Origin: Nigrospora sphaerica
Lineage: Eukaryota > Ascomycota > Sordariomycetes > Amphisphaeriales > Apiosporaceae
Length of the DNA: 64,000 bases
Direction: 5' to 3'
Assembly: GCA_018287875.1 (NCBI GenBank)
Contig: JAGVVL010000001.1
Location: 6,076,001 to 6,140,000, forward strand
A program made the position numbers and the translations under genes. Below the pieces are notes generated by a model that was given only the letters and a program-made list of their open reading frames with translations, did not search any database and was not told the DNA's origin. This document shows positions 1-11,768 of the stretch, piece after piece (position 1 is the stretch's first letter; each line of letters starts with the position of its first letter).

Positions 1-3000
1 AAAGTACCGACAACGCGGGCACTACAGAGGCTGATGACTCGTGAACAGGCGAAGCATGGTCCTCCTCACAAATCGGCGTGTCGCCGCTGTCGCTCCTGCA
101 CGCACGTTGCTGAGCTGCCCAGGAAGCTGGAGGCGGTGATCTCATCCAAGCCTCGTATCGTGTAGTTTGCTGTCTTGTGGACTTTCCTCTCGTTGTGGGC
201 ACTTTTTCCTGGGAACATTTCGGCTCCTGTCGAGCCGCTCCATCCACCACGGACGGTGTGGTCAGGTCACGGAGATTGGGCTCAAGCAGCATGGGCAGGA
301 CGACACGGCCTAGCTCTAGCAAGCGCGACGGCAAGGAAAGATTGCGTTACATGGGCCTCGCTCCGGACCGCCGAGATTTCTCTTCCAGCTTTTCCCCCCT
401 ATCGGAGACAATATCCCCTCCTGCGTCTTGGCTCACAAGTTCGATCAAGTGCCAACCGCACCCGCCTGACGCCCAAGCGTCTGATGGGGGGTTTCGGATT
501 TCGTGCCCGGCACAAGATGGGCGAGGTAAAAGATTTCTGTTGGTGCTAATTGCCGTTCTCTCCCCAGTCGGGGGTGGCTGGCTGTGAGACTTCCGACCAC
601 CTTGCGCTCCATGTATATTGGATTTTGGGTTCAATGATTCGGCTTGACATCTTCCTCGATTATCTCACTATTGATCTTTTGGTGTTATTTCGTGTTCGGC
701 GATTGGGATCGAGTCTTTCCGCGTGGGGTTGGCTACCTGTTCATTTTAGTCGCTTGGCCAATCCATCCCTTGAGCCCCCTTTCCTTGCTAGTGGGAGTGA
801 TTCTCTGTTCAAGGCCGGCCGGCCCTTGATTCCCTTGCTTCCGAGATTCATGCCAGTGCAAGGGCTGGTTTGACAGAGAGCTGGGCGGTCCGACTAAGGT
901 ACGGAGAGAAGGCTCCTCGGTCGGCCAAATACGTTGCGCCTCTTTGCTGTGGCAGCCTGAGTAGTCTCGTATGTACATGGAATGATGCTATGCCGTGCTC
1001 AGTTGCTCGGGCGCCACGGGGTTGATAGGGGATCCGTTGCTTGTTAAAACCTCACTATAACAAAGCTTATTTCAACTATTCAAGCCGGCCCGCGGTTTCT
1101 ACCGGCACATTCGACCATGCAAGTTATCCGATTGCCTTACGATCCCGTTCGCACCGCGGCTTTCACACTTGGCTTGGAATGTGAGGACGGTTCAGATACC
1201 TAAGTTCTAATATCACAGGGAGGGTCGGCTGATTTCACGGTATGAGTCAGCCTGCTAAGATGCGCCATCATGCTGAAACGTGACAGTCTTTCTCGGATTG
1301 ACTGGAGGCCTGCATGAGTAAGCAAACAGGCAGACATGTATACAGACGTGTCTCCGACATTGGCGTCATCGCAACCGCGGCTTGCCTGGAGAATACGGAC
1401 GAGCCGCAGTGCAGAGGGACCCTGGTGACTACGCTTGCATTCATCCATCTGCACGAAAACCGAACCCCAGATCCAGAAGGTCCCGACGGCACGTGTGCTG
1501 ATGTCCTGTGACGGCATCTCGGCACCCCAACGCTGGCCGGCCAGCCACAGCGTCGAGGGGGGGGAACTCCGCACATGTTCGAAATTCCCCATGGAGTATT
1601 CGAAATACCGCATTGGGAATCGTCGGCCACTACCCGAGGCGGTCTGTCATCTGCCCGATAGCCAGCCATCGCGAAAAGAGCCTCCCCCTTGGTTGCATGC
1701 ATATTCCTTGCCCACCGGAGCCGCAAGAGGAAGGGATCGATGCTCGCCATGCTTATCCCCACTTTCGCCGCCTACTTTGTGCCTACCGACGATACCCACG
1801 ACCACCACGACTCCACGGTTCGTTTTGCAGTAGAGTAATTGTAATTCGTTGGGGTGGATGGACGGCACTCCTTGTTTTGTCTCCACTTGATGGTTGATTT
1901 TCTCTCGCTTTCCCTCTCCACCGCTCGATCCCCCCTCACATGGGACACGCGCACAAGCACACACTCACACACATATACACACCATGCGCGCGCACATGCT
2001 TGCGCCGTAAGAAATACCTGCTTGTCTCCCCCTTCCCAAAAAAAAAAAGAATTCTCGCGAATAGAGCAATCAAGAGCCGTGGCCCTCGCCCGAAATGACG
2101 TACTTGCGGGGTTGCCAAGCACTTTTCCCGAAGCTGGGCGCATATCTCATGGCAGATGACTGCGGGCCAGCAAGCCTTGACGAGCGATCGGCAAAACACT
2201 CGCCCGATCTACAAACGCCAAGAGAAAGCCAGTCGCGGGATGGCAAGCCTCTGTCCAAGGCAGTTCTGGCTAAGCGAAGCCCAGCCACTGCTGACAGCGG
2301 GAAACCAGGGGCCAATGAGGAAGACGATTGGGAGGGCCAATGGGGGAAGACTGAGGGGCCACTGGGGGGGCGGGGGAACTTTGGAGACTTCCCCATGGCA
2401 CACAACCCCAGTTTCCCCCCCAAAAGACTGGAGAAAATTTGGGGGAGTACGCCTTCAAGAGCTCTGCCCCACCTCGTCTTTCGTCCCCAAGCCGGGTCAC
2501 CTACTTACCTATTTTCAGTGCTAGCCCGTCTCTCTGTAGGCACAATAGCCAATGTCCAACATGCCCATCCCCATCTTTGCACTCGGGCGGCGGCAGCGAT
2601 GGCGCGACGGCAGAGCCTCACGACCGGGCTGGAGTTATGTTTACCTACCCCCCGTGTCTATGTGTCCGTGTGTGGTTCTATTTCTTGGGGTCGTCGCCCC
2701 GTCCCACTTGCAAAACGTCGTAATTGCTCCCGTAGCTCGCAGCGGGTGGCGCAATCGTGCTTCTCGGGGCCAGCCATCCATCTTTTGCCCGCCGCTCTGG
2801 TCTGGGTAGTCTGGGGCCGCTTGGCCCACGGCCAAGACGACGGCGGGTGGGGAGGAAACTTGGCATCGTTCCAACCCAAAGGCGGCCGAGGAAAAGCCAG
2901 GCCAGAACGACCAGGACCCCTCCGCCATGACATGCTCACCACCCCATGGATGGGATGCCCAGGCCCGCCGTCGATGATTTGACCTTTGCCTCGAGAATGC

Positions 3001-3821
3001 CATCAGCCGGGAACTAGCGAGCCATTGGCCAGCCCCATGCTCCTTTAGTACCGAGACTTCCCTGGCCCCGGGACGACTGCTGATCCTGCTACCGACCGCC
3101 CCGCCCCTTCAAGGCTCTTCTTGGCCAGCAGGCCTCGCGTGTCCATCAGGATTCGACCCGTAACCTTTATCGGCCTCCCTCGTACCCCGCCGGCCCCGGT
3201 CTGGAAGAGCCAGGGAGGGAGGCGGCATGCGCTACTGTGTAAGGCGTCTGCCTCGTCCATTCCAGTCCCCATGCCATGGGGCCGTAGTATTGCGAAGGAG
3301 GGATCGAAAACGCTGGCCAGGCCAGACTGGTCAGACGAGCCGACGCTTGGCCCCCCCCTCTCCCGAATCCCTGGAGGACCCGGCCGGGGCGAGTGGACGG
3401 CTGGACTCCGGACAGAGGCGGCAGACAACATTTCGACGGCATGGTGCCACTGGCTGGCGGGGTTCGGTCGCGTGCGGTCGATGCTGGTCGGGTCAACTGG
3501 TACATGTATAAAGACGTCCCTGCCCAGATCCCAAGACACTTTCTCCAGTCTTTCCCTCCGTTGCCGTGATCCGAGTCGAAACTGCCCAGTTGCCCAGGCA
3601 CGCCGAGTCGATTGGCATGCGTAATTCCACTTCTGCCCCCCAACGCTAGCTAGCTCCCGTCGATACGTTCTCCGTCGCTCGCTCGACCAACGTCAGCCAG
3701 CGCCCGCTACTGTTCCGTGCCTCCGCCCTGTACTGCGTAGGCCCTTCCTCCTACTCGCACGATCCATCTCGATCCCTCCGAACGCCCGCTGGACAAGCAC
3801 TCGGCGCGGCCACCAAGCATC
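1..3821. other. Intergenic region, no recognised gene
   Basis: I see no gene in these 3.8 kb. Open frames exist on both strands, the longest being 888 bases at 2095-2982 on the + strand, but none shows a known domain, a convincing splice structure or consistent codon bias. The stretch around 1950-2000 is CA-rich (microsatellite-like), and there is an 11-base A run at 2038-2048. The last 300 bases are pyrimidine-rich and hold a TATA-like box, so they are probably promoter and 5' leader of the transporter that starts at 3822. A lineage-specific gene with small exons cannot be excluded by eye. Confidence 0.6.
3507..3513 (+). promoter_or_regulatory. Candidate TATA box of the MFS transporter
   Basis: The heptamer TATAAAG lies 309 bases upstream of the transporter start codon, followed by a C/T-rich leader. 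Distance and context suit a fungal core promoter, but a seven-base match alone is weak. Confidence 0.35.
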
Positions 3822-6459
3822 ATGGCCGACAAACCAGACATCATCGAGTCCGCCGGCTCGCGTGCCACCGTGTGAGTCGCGTCCCGTCTCCCACGTTTCC
3901 CGCCCACGTGGATTCCCCACCCCCAAGCTTTTGGCTAATTGCGTGGCATCCGTGGCAGTGAGCCCAAGGGCGTTTCGGGCGACCACCTTGAACATGGGCA
4001 CAATGCCGACCAGCACGTCGACATCAACAAGAACCTTGAGGCCAAGTACGTCGACTGCGGCTCCCCCGGGCCCCTCTGACCTCCCGGGCCCTCGCCGCTG
4101 CATTTTCCCGCCATGGCCGGCTAACCATGCTTCCCCAGGATCAAAAACCCCCTCAAGGGCATCCCTTACGACCAGCTCATGCGCGATGTTGACGCTTTCG
4201 TTCAAGAAAAGGGCCTCACGGACCACGTTGCCCTCTTCCGCAAGGGCGCCCTCGTGGCCCAGGAGCCCCAGCACTTTGGCGAGCACATTACGGGTCCCGA
4301 CGCCTTGGACGAGGCCGAGAAGGCCGCGCTGCGCTTCGAGGTCGAGCACAAATGGAGGCTGCCCATGAGGCTGTTCCTGACTATTGCCACTTGTTCCATC
4401 GGTGCCGCCGTCCAGGGTTGGGACCAGACCGGCTCCAACGGCGCCAACCTCTTCTTCCCCAAAGTCTACGGCATTGGCTCCAAAAGCGTACATGACACCA
4501 TCGTGAGTACCACAAGCTCCTTCCTTGCTCCCTCGACAGCATACTGAGCGCCAAATCGCACAGCTCGTCGGCCTCGTGAACGCCGGTCCGTACATTGGTT
4601 GCGCTGTCATCGGATGCTGGCTCTCGGATCCCGTCAACAACTGGATTGGTCGCCGTGGTGTCATTTTCGTTTCGGCCCATTTTTGCCTCTGGCCGGTGGT
4701 GAGTGCTCCTGAATTCTCTCGAGACCCCTCCTCGAAAATGCTGACTCTGGCTGGTGATAGATCGGTTCCGCCTTCTGCCACACTTGGGGACAGCAGCTCG
4801 CCTGCCGTCTGCTGATGGGTATCGGAATGGGTATCAAGGCTTCGACTGGTGAGATTCCGGCCCCGCTCGCCGATTCGCGAATGTTTTTGATGCTGATGAC
4901 TTGCAGTTCCCATTTATGCCGCCGAAAATTCGCCTGCGTCGATTCGAGGCGCTCTTGTTATGTCTTGGCGTATGTTGGCCCGTCCATCGCCTGCACGAAG
5001 AACCCGTATGGAGCGCCGTGGCTAACTTCTTGAAGAAATGTGGACTGCCTTTGGTATCATGTTCGGAACCGCGATCAACCTGGCCGTCTTCTACCACCCT
5101 CAAAACTGGAGACTCATGCTTGGTAAGTACTCGGGCTCTACGTATCGGGGACACACTGGATGATACTAACCGATTCCCGCCAGGTGCTCCCTTCATTCCG
5201 GCCGTCCCTCTCCTGTGCTTGATCTACCTTTGCCCCGAATCGCCCCGTTGGTTGATGAAGAAGAACCGATATGTCCAAGCTTGGAAGAACATGTGCACCC
5301 TCCGAAACCACCCACTCCAGGTCGCACGAGACATCTACTACATCCACGCTCAGTTGCAAGTGGAGGACCAAATCGTCAAGAAGAGCAGCTATTTTAAGCG
5401 TGCCACGGAGCTCTTCACGATCCCTCGAGTACGACGCGCCAACATTGCGGCCTTTACTGTCATGATCGCCCAGCAGATGTGTGGTATCAACATCATTGCC
5501 TTTTACTCGTCGACCATCTTCGAGGAGTCCGGCTTCTCCCAGTTCAACGCCATGATCAGCTCCTTCGGATTTGGTATGGTCAACTTCCTGTTCGCCTTCC
5601 CTGCGTTCTGGACCATCGATACGGTAAGTGCGAACAAAAGCCACCATGCCGAGGTAGTGTGTCTGACAAGCCCTTTCTAGTTTGGCCGACGGAGCTTGTT
5701 GCTCTTCACTTTCCCCAATATGGTAAGCTACTTTTCCAGGTATCCGAATGCCGTCGAGGTGGAGCACAGGTCTAACGAGACGGTGACAGATGTGGACGCT
5801 TTTGGCCGCCGGCCTTTGCACCCTGTTGGATCCGGAGACGATGCAATCAACGAGAACTGCATTGGTTGCTCTGTTTGTTTACCTCTTTGCTGGTTCGTAC
5901 CTCTGCACACACACTGTCTCGGCGTGGACCCCCGGCTAACAGTAGGGCAGCCTTCTATTCTCCGGGTGAAGGACCCGTGCCGTTCACATACTCGGCAGAA
6001 GTGTACCCACTGTCGCACCGAGAAGTAGGCATGGGTTTCGCCGTGGCGACCTGCCTCGGCTGGGCTGCGGTGCTGTCCATGACCTTTCCCTTTATTCTCA
6101 ACCGATTGGGTACGGCCGGGGCTTTCGGGCTCTACGCCGGCTTCAACTTGGTGGCCTTCATCATGATCTTCTTCCTGGTTCCAGAAACGAAACAGAGGAC
6201 ACTGGAGGAACTCGACTACGTTTTCGCCGTGCCCATGGGCAAGTTCGCCAACTACCAGATGACCAAGGCGGCGCCGTGGTGGTTCAAACGCTACGTCTTT
6301 TTCCAGAAGTCGGCCCAGCTCGAGCCTCTGTACCACGTCGACAACGACGAAGAGGATCTCCGTATGGCTCGCGATAACTCGTCCCACTCGGATGGCGAGA
6401 AGAAAATGGTAGCGCACACGCTCGAGAAAACAAACACCGATGCTCCTACCGGGCTGTAG
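3822..6459 (+). CDS. MFS sugar/polyol-type transporter, 11 exons
   Basis: This is a 655-residue proton-coupled sugar or polyol transporter of the major facilitator superfamily, expected in the plasma membrane. Exons read as 3822-3871, 3959-4045, 4139-4502, 4564-4698, 4761-4848, 4907-4969, 5036-5122, 5184-5623, 5681-5722, 5790-5892 and 5951-6459; all introns are GT-AG and the joined frame stays open. Family signatures are visible: WIGRRG in the loop after membrane segment 2, [10 protein letters not shown] after segment 6, a [14 protein letters not shown] segment 7, FGRRSLLLF, and [15 protein letters not shown] after segment 12. The first 110 or so residues form a hydrophilic cytosolic extension and the tail after the PETK motif is also long, as in fungal inositol/polyol-like transporters. 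Substrate cannot be read from sequence; the polyol/inositol assignment is an inference. Exons 9 and 10 are short (42 and 103 bases). Confidence 0.9.
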
Positions 6460-7564
6460 GGAAGAAGGCATCCAGCCTGTAGAGCATGGTAATGTTCGCT
6501 CTGTGAGTTGAAGATCTGGTCCGGGTCAGCCCTTGGCGGAAAACATTTACGGCTGGGGTGGATGGCACGAGTGGATGATTCGCTTCTATATTGTCGCGAT
6601 GGGATCAGTTGTGTAGGCCGCGGCGCGTTCCATACTCATGGCATTGGAAGTTGGAAACGAAGGGCTCGACCTCTTGGGGTGGTTATTGACGCTGGTAATG
6701 TAATTGATATACCCAGCCACGGACGGCTTTTTAGCTTTTGTTCCATTGCAAACGACGCCCAGTTACGAGTACCGGGTGGACGCCCCGGCTCGCGCTTAAC
6801 CATCAAGGACAAACCTGGCGGGACTGCGTGCGAATATCACCGCCACGACCACGATACCCCCACCAAAATAACTCAGCTGCGCCTTGACAACTCTCCACCG
6901 GCAAACCCAATGCATTCGTAACCCCAGTATGGAACGAACCAACAAGCGGGCAAGACGATGGCTCGATGGAGGGAGCGATCCATGTAAGGTTTATGATGGA
7001 GGCATGGCGTACATAACTCAGCTGGCACACGTACGTATGGATCCGTGGTGAGTTGTACAACGACGGGCAACGCCGGCCTCAAACCACCCGACCTGCCGCT
7101 GTAAACGGCCGATGCAGCAAGGGCGCGGGCTATGCTACATCGGTGGAATGGAATCCAGAAGGGCCGCCAGTTCTCGTATTGGACGGTTCGACCTGACCGG
7201 CGGCCTTCTCAGCCCCCCCCCGTGAATTGACCGTGACTTTCATCTTTCTTGGATGATTCGCATCTCAGCTACTATTGTAGCTAGCACCTGCGTGTCCGTC
7301 GATCACCCACGTCCTCGTCCAGAGAAACCCCTCTTCCCTCCACCGACCTCTTCAGCGCATCTGATCCGTCTTACGTCACGCACGAGCGTGCCAGACGGCC
7401 AACTGGAAGCAACCTCTGCAAAGAGACGGTTGGTGCCAAACAGACAAGCGGCGATTGCCATCCTTTACCTCACTCTCCACAAGAGGTGACGCGCGGTTTC
7501 CCACCATTTTCTAAACATCATCATTTGATCATTGGAACACCACCCCGGTACCAGCACATTCATC
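6460..7564. other. Intergenic region between transporter and Kelch gene
   Basis: These 1.1 kb hold the 3' end of the transporter transcript and the promoter of the Kelch gene. No tRNA, repeat or convincing coding frame is seen. Confidence 0.55.
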
Positions 7565-9295
7565 ATGGAGTCCTTCGCAAAGCTCCGGCGCCGCACGACC
7601 GACCTGTTCGACTCACTCCCAAAGAACATGCCCAACATGCCGCACATGCCGCACATGCCGTCGCTGAAGTCGTCGTCGGGCCCCGCCATGAAGGGCACCT
7701 GGCAGCACGTCGACATCCCGGCGCTGCCGCGGTCGTCGCACTCGGTCGACGTCGTGGGCGGGTCGGCCTACATCTTCGGCGGCGAGGTGGCGCCGCGCCA
7801 GCCCGTCGACAACCGCATGCACGTCGTGACCCTGCCCTTCAGCAGCGCCCCGGCCGACTACTACTCGGTGCCCGCCCGGCCGTCGCCCCGGGCCCAGCCG
7901 GCCGAGACGGCCGAGACGGCCCCGCCGCCGACGACGACCAGCGCCGCCGGCGAGCCCCAGGAGTCGGGCGACGCCGCCCAGCTGCGCGAGCCGCTGAGCG
8001 ACGTGCCCCTCGCCTCGCCGCCCGCCACCGAAACCGACGACGACCCGACGCCGGCCGAGTCCCTCGCGAGCCCCGTCTCGGCCTCGAACAAGGGCAAGGG
8101 CGCCGCCGCCGGCGACGTGCCGGCGCCGCGCCTCGGCCACGCCACGGCCGTCATCGGCACGCGCATCTTCATGTTCGGCGGCCGCGGCGCCCCCGACGCG
8201 GCGTCGACGCTGGACGAGGGCGGCTGCGTCTGGGTCTTCGACACCAAGACGCACACGTGGTCGCGGCTGACGCCGGCGTCGCCGACGCCCGGCAGCGCGG
8301 CGCCCGTGCCGGCGCCCGTACCGCCGCCGCGGTCCTACTGCTGCGCCGCCGCGACGGACAAGCCGCGCGAGTTCCACCAGAAGCCGGCGCGCGCCAAGGA
8401 GACGTGGAAGGCGTGGGCCGAGGGCGACAGCGCCGAGGTGGGCATCCCGCAGCGGCCCGTCGCCGGCCACGTCGCCGAGACGGCGCAGGACGAGGAGGAG
8501 GCGGGCTACGGCACCTTTGTAATCCACGGCGGCTGCCTCGCCGACGGCGGCCGCACCAACGACGTCTGGGCCTTTGACGTGCACTCGCGCGTCTGGAAGC
8601 AGCTGCCGCAGGCGCCGGGCGCGCCGCGCGGCGGCGCCGCCCTGGCCATTGCCCGGAGCCGGCTGTACCGCTTCGGCGGCTTCGACGGCACCGCCGAGCT
8701 GGGCGGCCAGCTCGACGTGCTCGAGCTCGTCGTCGACAAGATCGACGACGCCACGGGCCGCGGCGAGGTGGGCGTCTTCGCGCGCGGCGACTGGGTCAGC
8801 CTGGTGCCGCCGGCGGCGCTCGCCGCCGCCGACGCGGCCGACAGCGCGCGCCTCGTGGCGCAGGATGCCGAGAACCCGTGGCCCGGCCCGCGGTCCGTGT
8901 GCGCGCTCGAGCCCGTCACGGGCTCGCAGGGCCGCGAGTACCTCGTCTGCCTGCTGGGCGAGCGCGCGCCCAGCACCGACGGCCACGCCGCCGCCGGCGC
9001 CTTTTGGGCCGACGCCTGGGCCTACCAGGTGCCGCCCCAGGGCTACACGGCCGCGAGCCTCGCCGACGCCGTCTTCCACGCCGTCGGCCGCCCCACGGGC
9101 GAGGGCCGCTGGGCCCCCGTCGCCACGGGCCCCTACGACGCCGACGACGCCGCCGACGCCGCCGGCCCCGGCCCCCGCGGCTGGTTCGCCGCCGCCCCCA
9201 TGGGCGACCTCGAGGAGGGCGCCATCGTCCTCTTCGGCGGCGTCGACGAGACCAACCGCCGCCTCGGCGACGGCTGGATCTTCCGGCTCGGTTAG
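7565..9295 (+). CDS. Kelch-repeat protein, single exon
   Basis: This intron-less gene encodes 576 residues that probably fold as a Kelch beta-propeller, a protein-interaction scaffold. The start at 7565 (ATCATGGAG) is the first ATG of the frame. Kelch-like blades are seen as hydrophobic-GG units: SAYIFGGE (near residue 70), RIFMFGGRG followed by VWVFDTKTHTWSRL (near 200-235), a YGTFVIHGG ... DVWAFDVHSRVWKQL unit (near 315-345), RLYRFGGFDG (near 370) and a final AIVLFGGVDE just before the stop. The N-terminus is amphipathic and carries a short Met-Pro repeat (MPNMPHMPHMPS). Long Ala/Pro/Thr-rich loops sit between blades. Third codon positions are almost all G or C, more extreme than in SEN1 or the glycosylase. 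Its pathway is unknown. The complex I gene lies downstream in convergent orientation. Confidence 0.85.
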   Translation: MESFAKLRRRTTDLFDSLPKNMPNMPHMPHMPSLKSSSGPAMKGTWQHVDIPALPRSSHSVDVVGGSAYIFGGEVAPRQPVDNRMHVVTLPFSSAPADYYSVPARPSPRAQPAETAETAPPPTTTSAAGEPQESGDAAQLREPLSDVPLASPPATETDDDPTPAESLASPVSASNKGKGAAAGDVPAPRLGHATAVIGTRIFMFGGRGAPDAASTLDEGGCVWVFDTKTHTWSRLTPASPTPGSAAPVPAPVPPPRSYCCAAATDKPREFHQKPARAKETWKAWAEGDSAEVGIPQRPVAGHVAETAQDEEEAGYGTFVIHGGCLADGGRTNDVWAFDVHSRVWKQLPQAPGAPRGGAALAIARSRLYRFGGFDGTAELGGQLDVLELVVDKIDDATGRGEVGVFARGDWVSLVPPAALAAADAADSARLVAQDAENPWPGPRSVCALEPVTGSQGREYLVCLLGERAPSTDGHAAAGAFWADAWAYQVPPQGYTAASLADAVFHAVGRPTGEGRWAPVATGPYDADDAADAAGPGPRGWFAAAPMGDLEEGAIVLFGGVDETNRRLGDGWIFRLG

Positions 9296-9773
9296 GACCC
9301 GTCGAAACCCGGGACGCGCTGCGGGTTTCCGGCTTCATGACGGTGGTCGGGGAACGGGTACCAAGCTTCGCGAACTGTAGTTTTTTTTTCTTTTCCCTAA
9401 GAGCGCAGGGACAGCGTCGTCAATGCCATGGCGGACGGCAAATCCTGCTTGGGCGACGATGGAGCATTAAAAACGAAAGCCAGAGCACCATAGCTCTTTG
9501 AGCCATTCCCATTCTGTTTCCCGGCGCTCCACTTCACGGTGTATCTGATATATTCCCCTGGGCTTTGGGGTTTTCCACAGAATGAACTACGAAATAAAAA
9601 AGCACCGTGGTGTTGGATCATGATATGGTGTCAGTCAATGCTGCAAATGTGGCTTTATGTACAAAGGGAGGCGCCCCCCTTCAGGCCCTCCTCGCTCATC
9701 CGCGTCTTTCCCCCCCCCCGGCCGACCGTCCCGTTGGCCGGACCCCGTGTCGTCTTTTCCCCCCTCGCGTGCA
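9296..9773. other. Convergent spacer between Kelch and complex I genes
   Basis: This 478-base spacer holds the 3' ends of two convergent genes. A T/C-rich tract at about 9380-9397 and a C run near 9713 are the only notable features. Confidence 0.5.
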
Positions 9774-11060
9774 TTACAGGTCCGAACGCGTCTTCTCGAT
9801 GCCCCAGGGCTCGTCGAGCAGGTTGGTCTGGCCGGCGCTGTTCTCGCACGTCTGGCGGCCGCTCAGGGGGCCGGGGGCGGGCACCTTGACGCGGTCCGTC
9901 GAGCCGGCGTTTTCCTTGAGGGCCGTGAGCAGCTGGCGCGTCGTCTCGGGCGTCAGGTCCTCGTAGTAGTCGTCGTTAATCTGGACCATGGGGGCGTTGA
10001 CGCAGGCGCCCAGGCACTCGACCTCGATGAAGGTGAAGAGGCCGTCGGGCGTCGTCTCGCCCTGCTCGATGCCCAGGTGCTCCTTGATCGTCTTGACGAT
10101 GACGTCGCTGCCGCAGCCGCCAAGCTGGCAGGGCGTCTACGTGCCGGGCCGCTTCCGTTAGTCCTGGTTTCGCCATGTCGGCCCCTCGTGGGGGCCGGGG
10201 GGGCGCGGCTCAGCCCCGGTACACTGCTTCCTCATTCCTCGGCGTCGAAGGGGAGACCGCGTGGCTCACAAGTCCCACCTCTCCTTATCCGAGGGAAGAA
10301 AGCAAATGTACGGACAGTGCAATGCGTGGGGGGGGAGGGGAGGGGCGTACCGTGGTGCAAGCCTGGACGTGGTACTTGCCGACCGGGGTGCGATTGTACA
10401 TGGTGTAGAAGGAGGCGACCTCGTAGACGCGCATGGGGGGCATCTCGAGCAGGCGGGCCACCTCGTTCATGACGCTGATCGAGGTGAAGCCGTGCTGGCG
10501 CTGGCCGAGGTCGAGGATGGGCATGACGGCCGCCTTCTTGTACTGCGGTGGGTACCGCTTGAGGATCTCGGCGATGATGGCCTCATTCTGGGGCGTGAAC
10601 TTGAAGGGGATGTCGGGGTTGTTGTCGGGCGTGTTCCGGTGCTGTACGCGGGCGCATTCCGTCAGCCAGCCGCCCTTTCTTGTTTTCTTTACCACCAACT
10701 AAAGGACAGTACGGTACGAGGGAGAGAGGAAGTGGAGGAACGCCGGGAGCTCGCCTCCCCAAAGGCGAGGGAAGCAACAGGGCTCCCTCCCCCGTGGGAG
10801 ATAGAGAGGGAGAGAGAGAAAGGAGGGCACGATGGCTGGGCCTCGGCGCACACCCCAAGCAGCAGCAGCCACAGCAGCAGCAGCAGCAGCGGCAGCAGCG
10901 GCAGCAGCGGCAGCAGCAAGGAACAGGGCAAACGTACCACGGCGAGGGCGGCACTTCTCCGTGCGCCGGCGACGGCAAAGGTCCGGACGTGGGGGCGGGG
11001 AGCACGCGGGGCGGCGCGGGCGGCCGCTCGGAGCAGCACGGGGCAGATCTTGGAGGCCAT
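9774..11060 (-). CDS. nuo-24: NADH:ubiquinone oxidoreductase 24 kDa subunit (NDUFV2/NuoE family), mitochondrial
   Basis: This 258-residue protein is the thioredoxin-fold [2Fe-2S] subunit (cluster N1a) of the NADH-oxidising arm of mitochondrial complex I. Exons on the minus strand are 10938-11060, 10351-10641 and 9774-10136, with GTACGT and GTACGC donors. Residues 1-35 or so are Arg/Ala-rich without acids, a typical matrix targeting sequence, and the start lies in a good context (GGCACCATGG). Conserved blocks follow: [52 protein letters not shown] and [12 protein letters not shown]. The four cluster ligands are visible as C136-x4-C141 and C179-x3-C183 (CLGACVNAP). Length and architecture match fungal orthologues. 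The first intron carries a CAG-type trinucleotide repeat. I see nothing missing or broken. Confidence 0.96.
10858..10918. repeat. AGC/GCA trinucleotide repeat within intron 1 of the complex I gene
   Basis: About 20 triplets of the AGC/GGC type run through the 296-base first intron of the 24 kDa subunit gene. Most are AGC, with interspersed CAC, AAC and GGC variants. On the coding strand they read as GCT/GCC, so they could be translated as alanine or leucine runs if the intron were retained. Confidence 0.85.
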
Positions 11061-11768
11061 GGTGCCGGGTTGGGAGCTCAATGGCTTGGGGGGAAGGGTG
11101 AGGGTGATGTCGAGCGAGCTCTCTCTTGCTATTGACGTCGGGTTCGGTTTGGGGCAAGATTCCCAGACGGGGCTGCCGGATTAGCCCGGCCCTGATTGGC
11201 TGGGGCTGACCTGGGTAATCTTCGGGCTGCGGCCGGGGCGGGCGCGAAGCTGGGGGTAGCTTCTTAGGTGCGCAGTTGCCCACTACGACGCCCGCGCGCG
11301 CAAGAGGCGAGTCAATGCAAAAGTCCCGCGCGCGCGTTGGCGCGCTGTCACAGATTCACAGCGGTTTTCTTCCCTCCGCGGGGTTGGTTGCTTGTCTTTC
11401 TCGTGGGTTAGGAAGTGCGACCTCGCCCGGCGCGTCACCGGTGCCGGTCGCATGCGTGAGCTGGCCCCAGGTCGTCGGTTCTGCAGCTTTCAGATACCTA
11501 GTTGAGCCGGAGAGAGGAGAGACAACCAGGCCATGAAATGAACGCCGAGAGTCCCGCCTCGGTGTTGAAAAAGCTACAATCATTCAATTGCTAGATGACA
11601 TGGAAGGCTTGGCTTCTGTGCCTCTCGTTTACTATACCAGTTCACGATGCTTAACCCGTAGACCAACACCGACACAGACAGATGTGCGCCCCCAAGGCTG
11701 ATGGGACACGCGCCCCGCGCTGCGTGAGAGACTCATTCGTAGCGCTGGAGACGCGCCCGATAAACCGT
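11061..11768. other. Upstream region of the complex I gene and 3' flank of the peroxiredoxin gene
   Basis: This 708-base region contains no convincing coding frame. It holds the promoter of the minus-strand complex I gene at its left end and the 3' flank of the peroxiredoxin gene at its right end. Confidence 0.5.

Noticed and set aside
1950..2000. CA-rich tract as part of a transposon end
   Set aside because: No inverted or direct terminal repeats flank it; it is a microsatellite-like stretch.
2095..2982. 888-base open frame on the + strand (295 residues)
   Set aside because: It starts at an ATG but has no domain, no codon-bias signature and overlaps open frames on the other strand. At this GC content one or two such frames are expected in a window of this size.
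3693..4913. 406-codon open frame antisense to the transporter exons
   Set aside because: It runs across introns and exons of a clearly conserved gene and has no domain of its own.
7613..9079. 488-codon open frame antisense to the Kelch gene
   Set aside because: It is a mirror of extreme GC3 codon use in the Kelch gene; the translation is an Arg/Gly/Ala string without structure.
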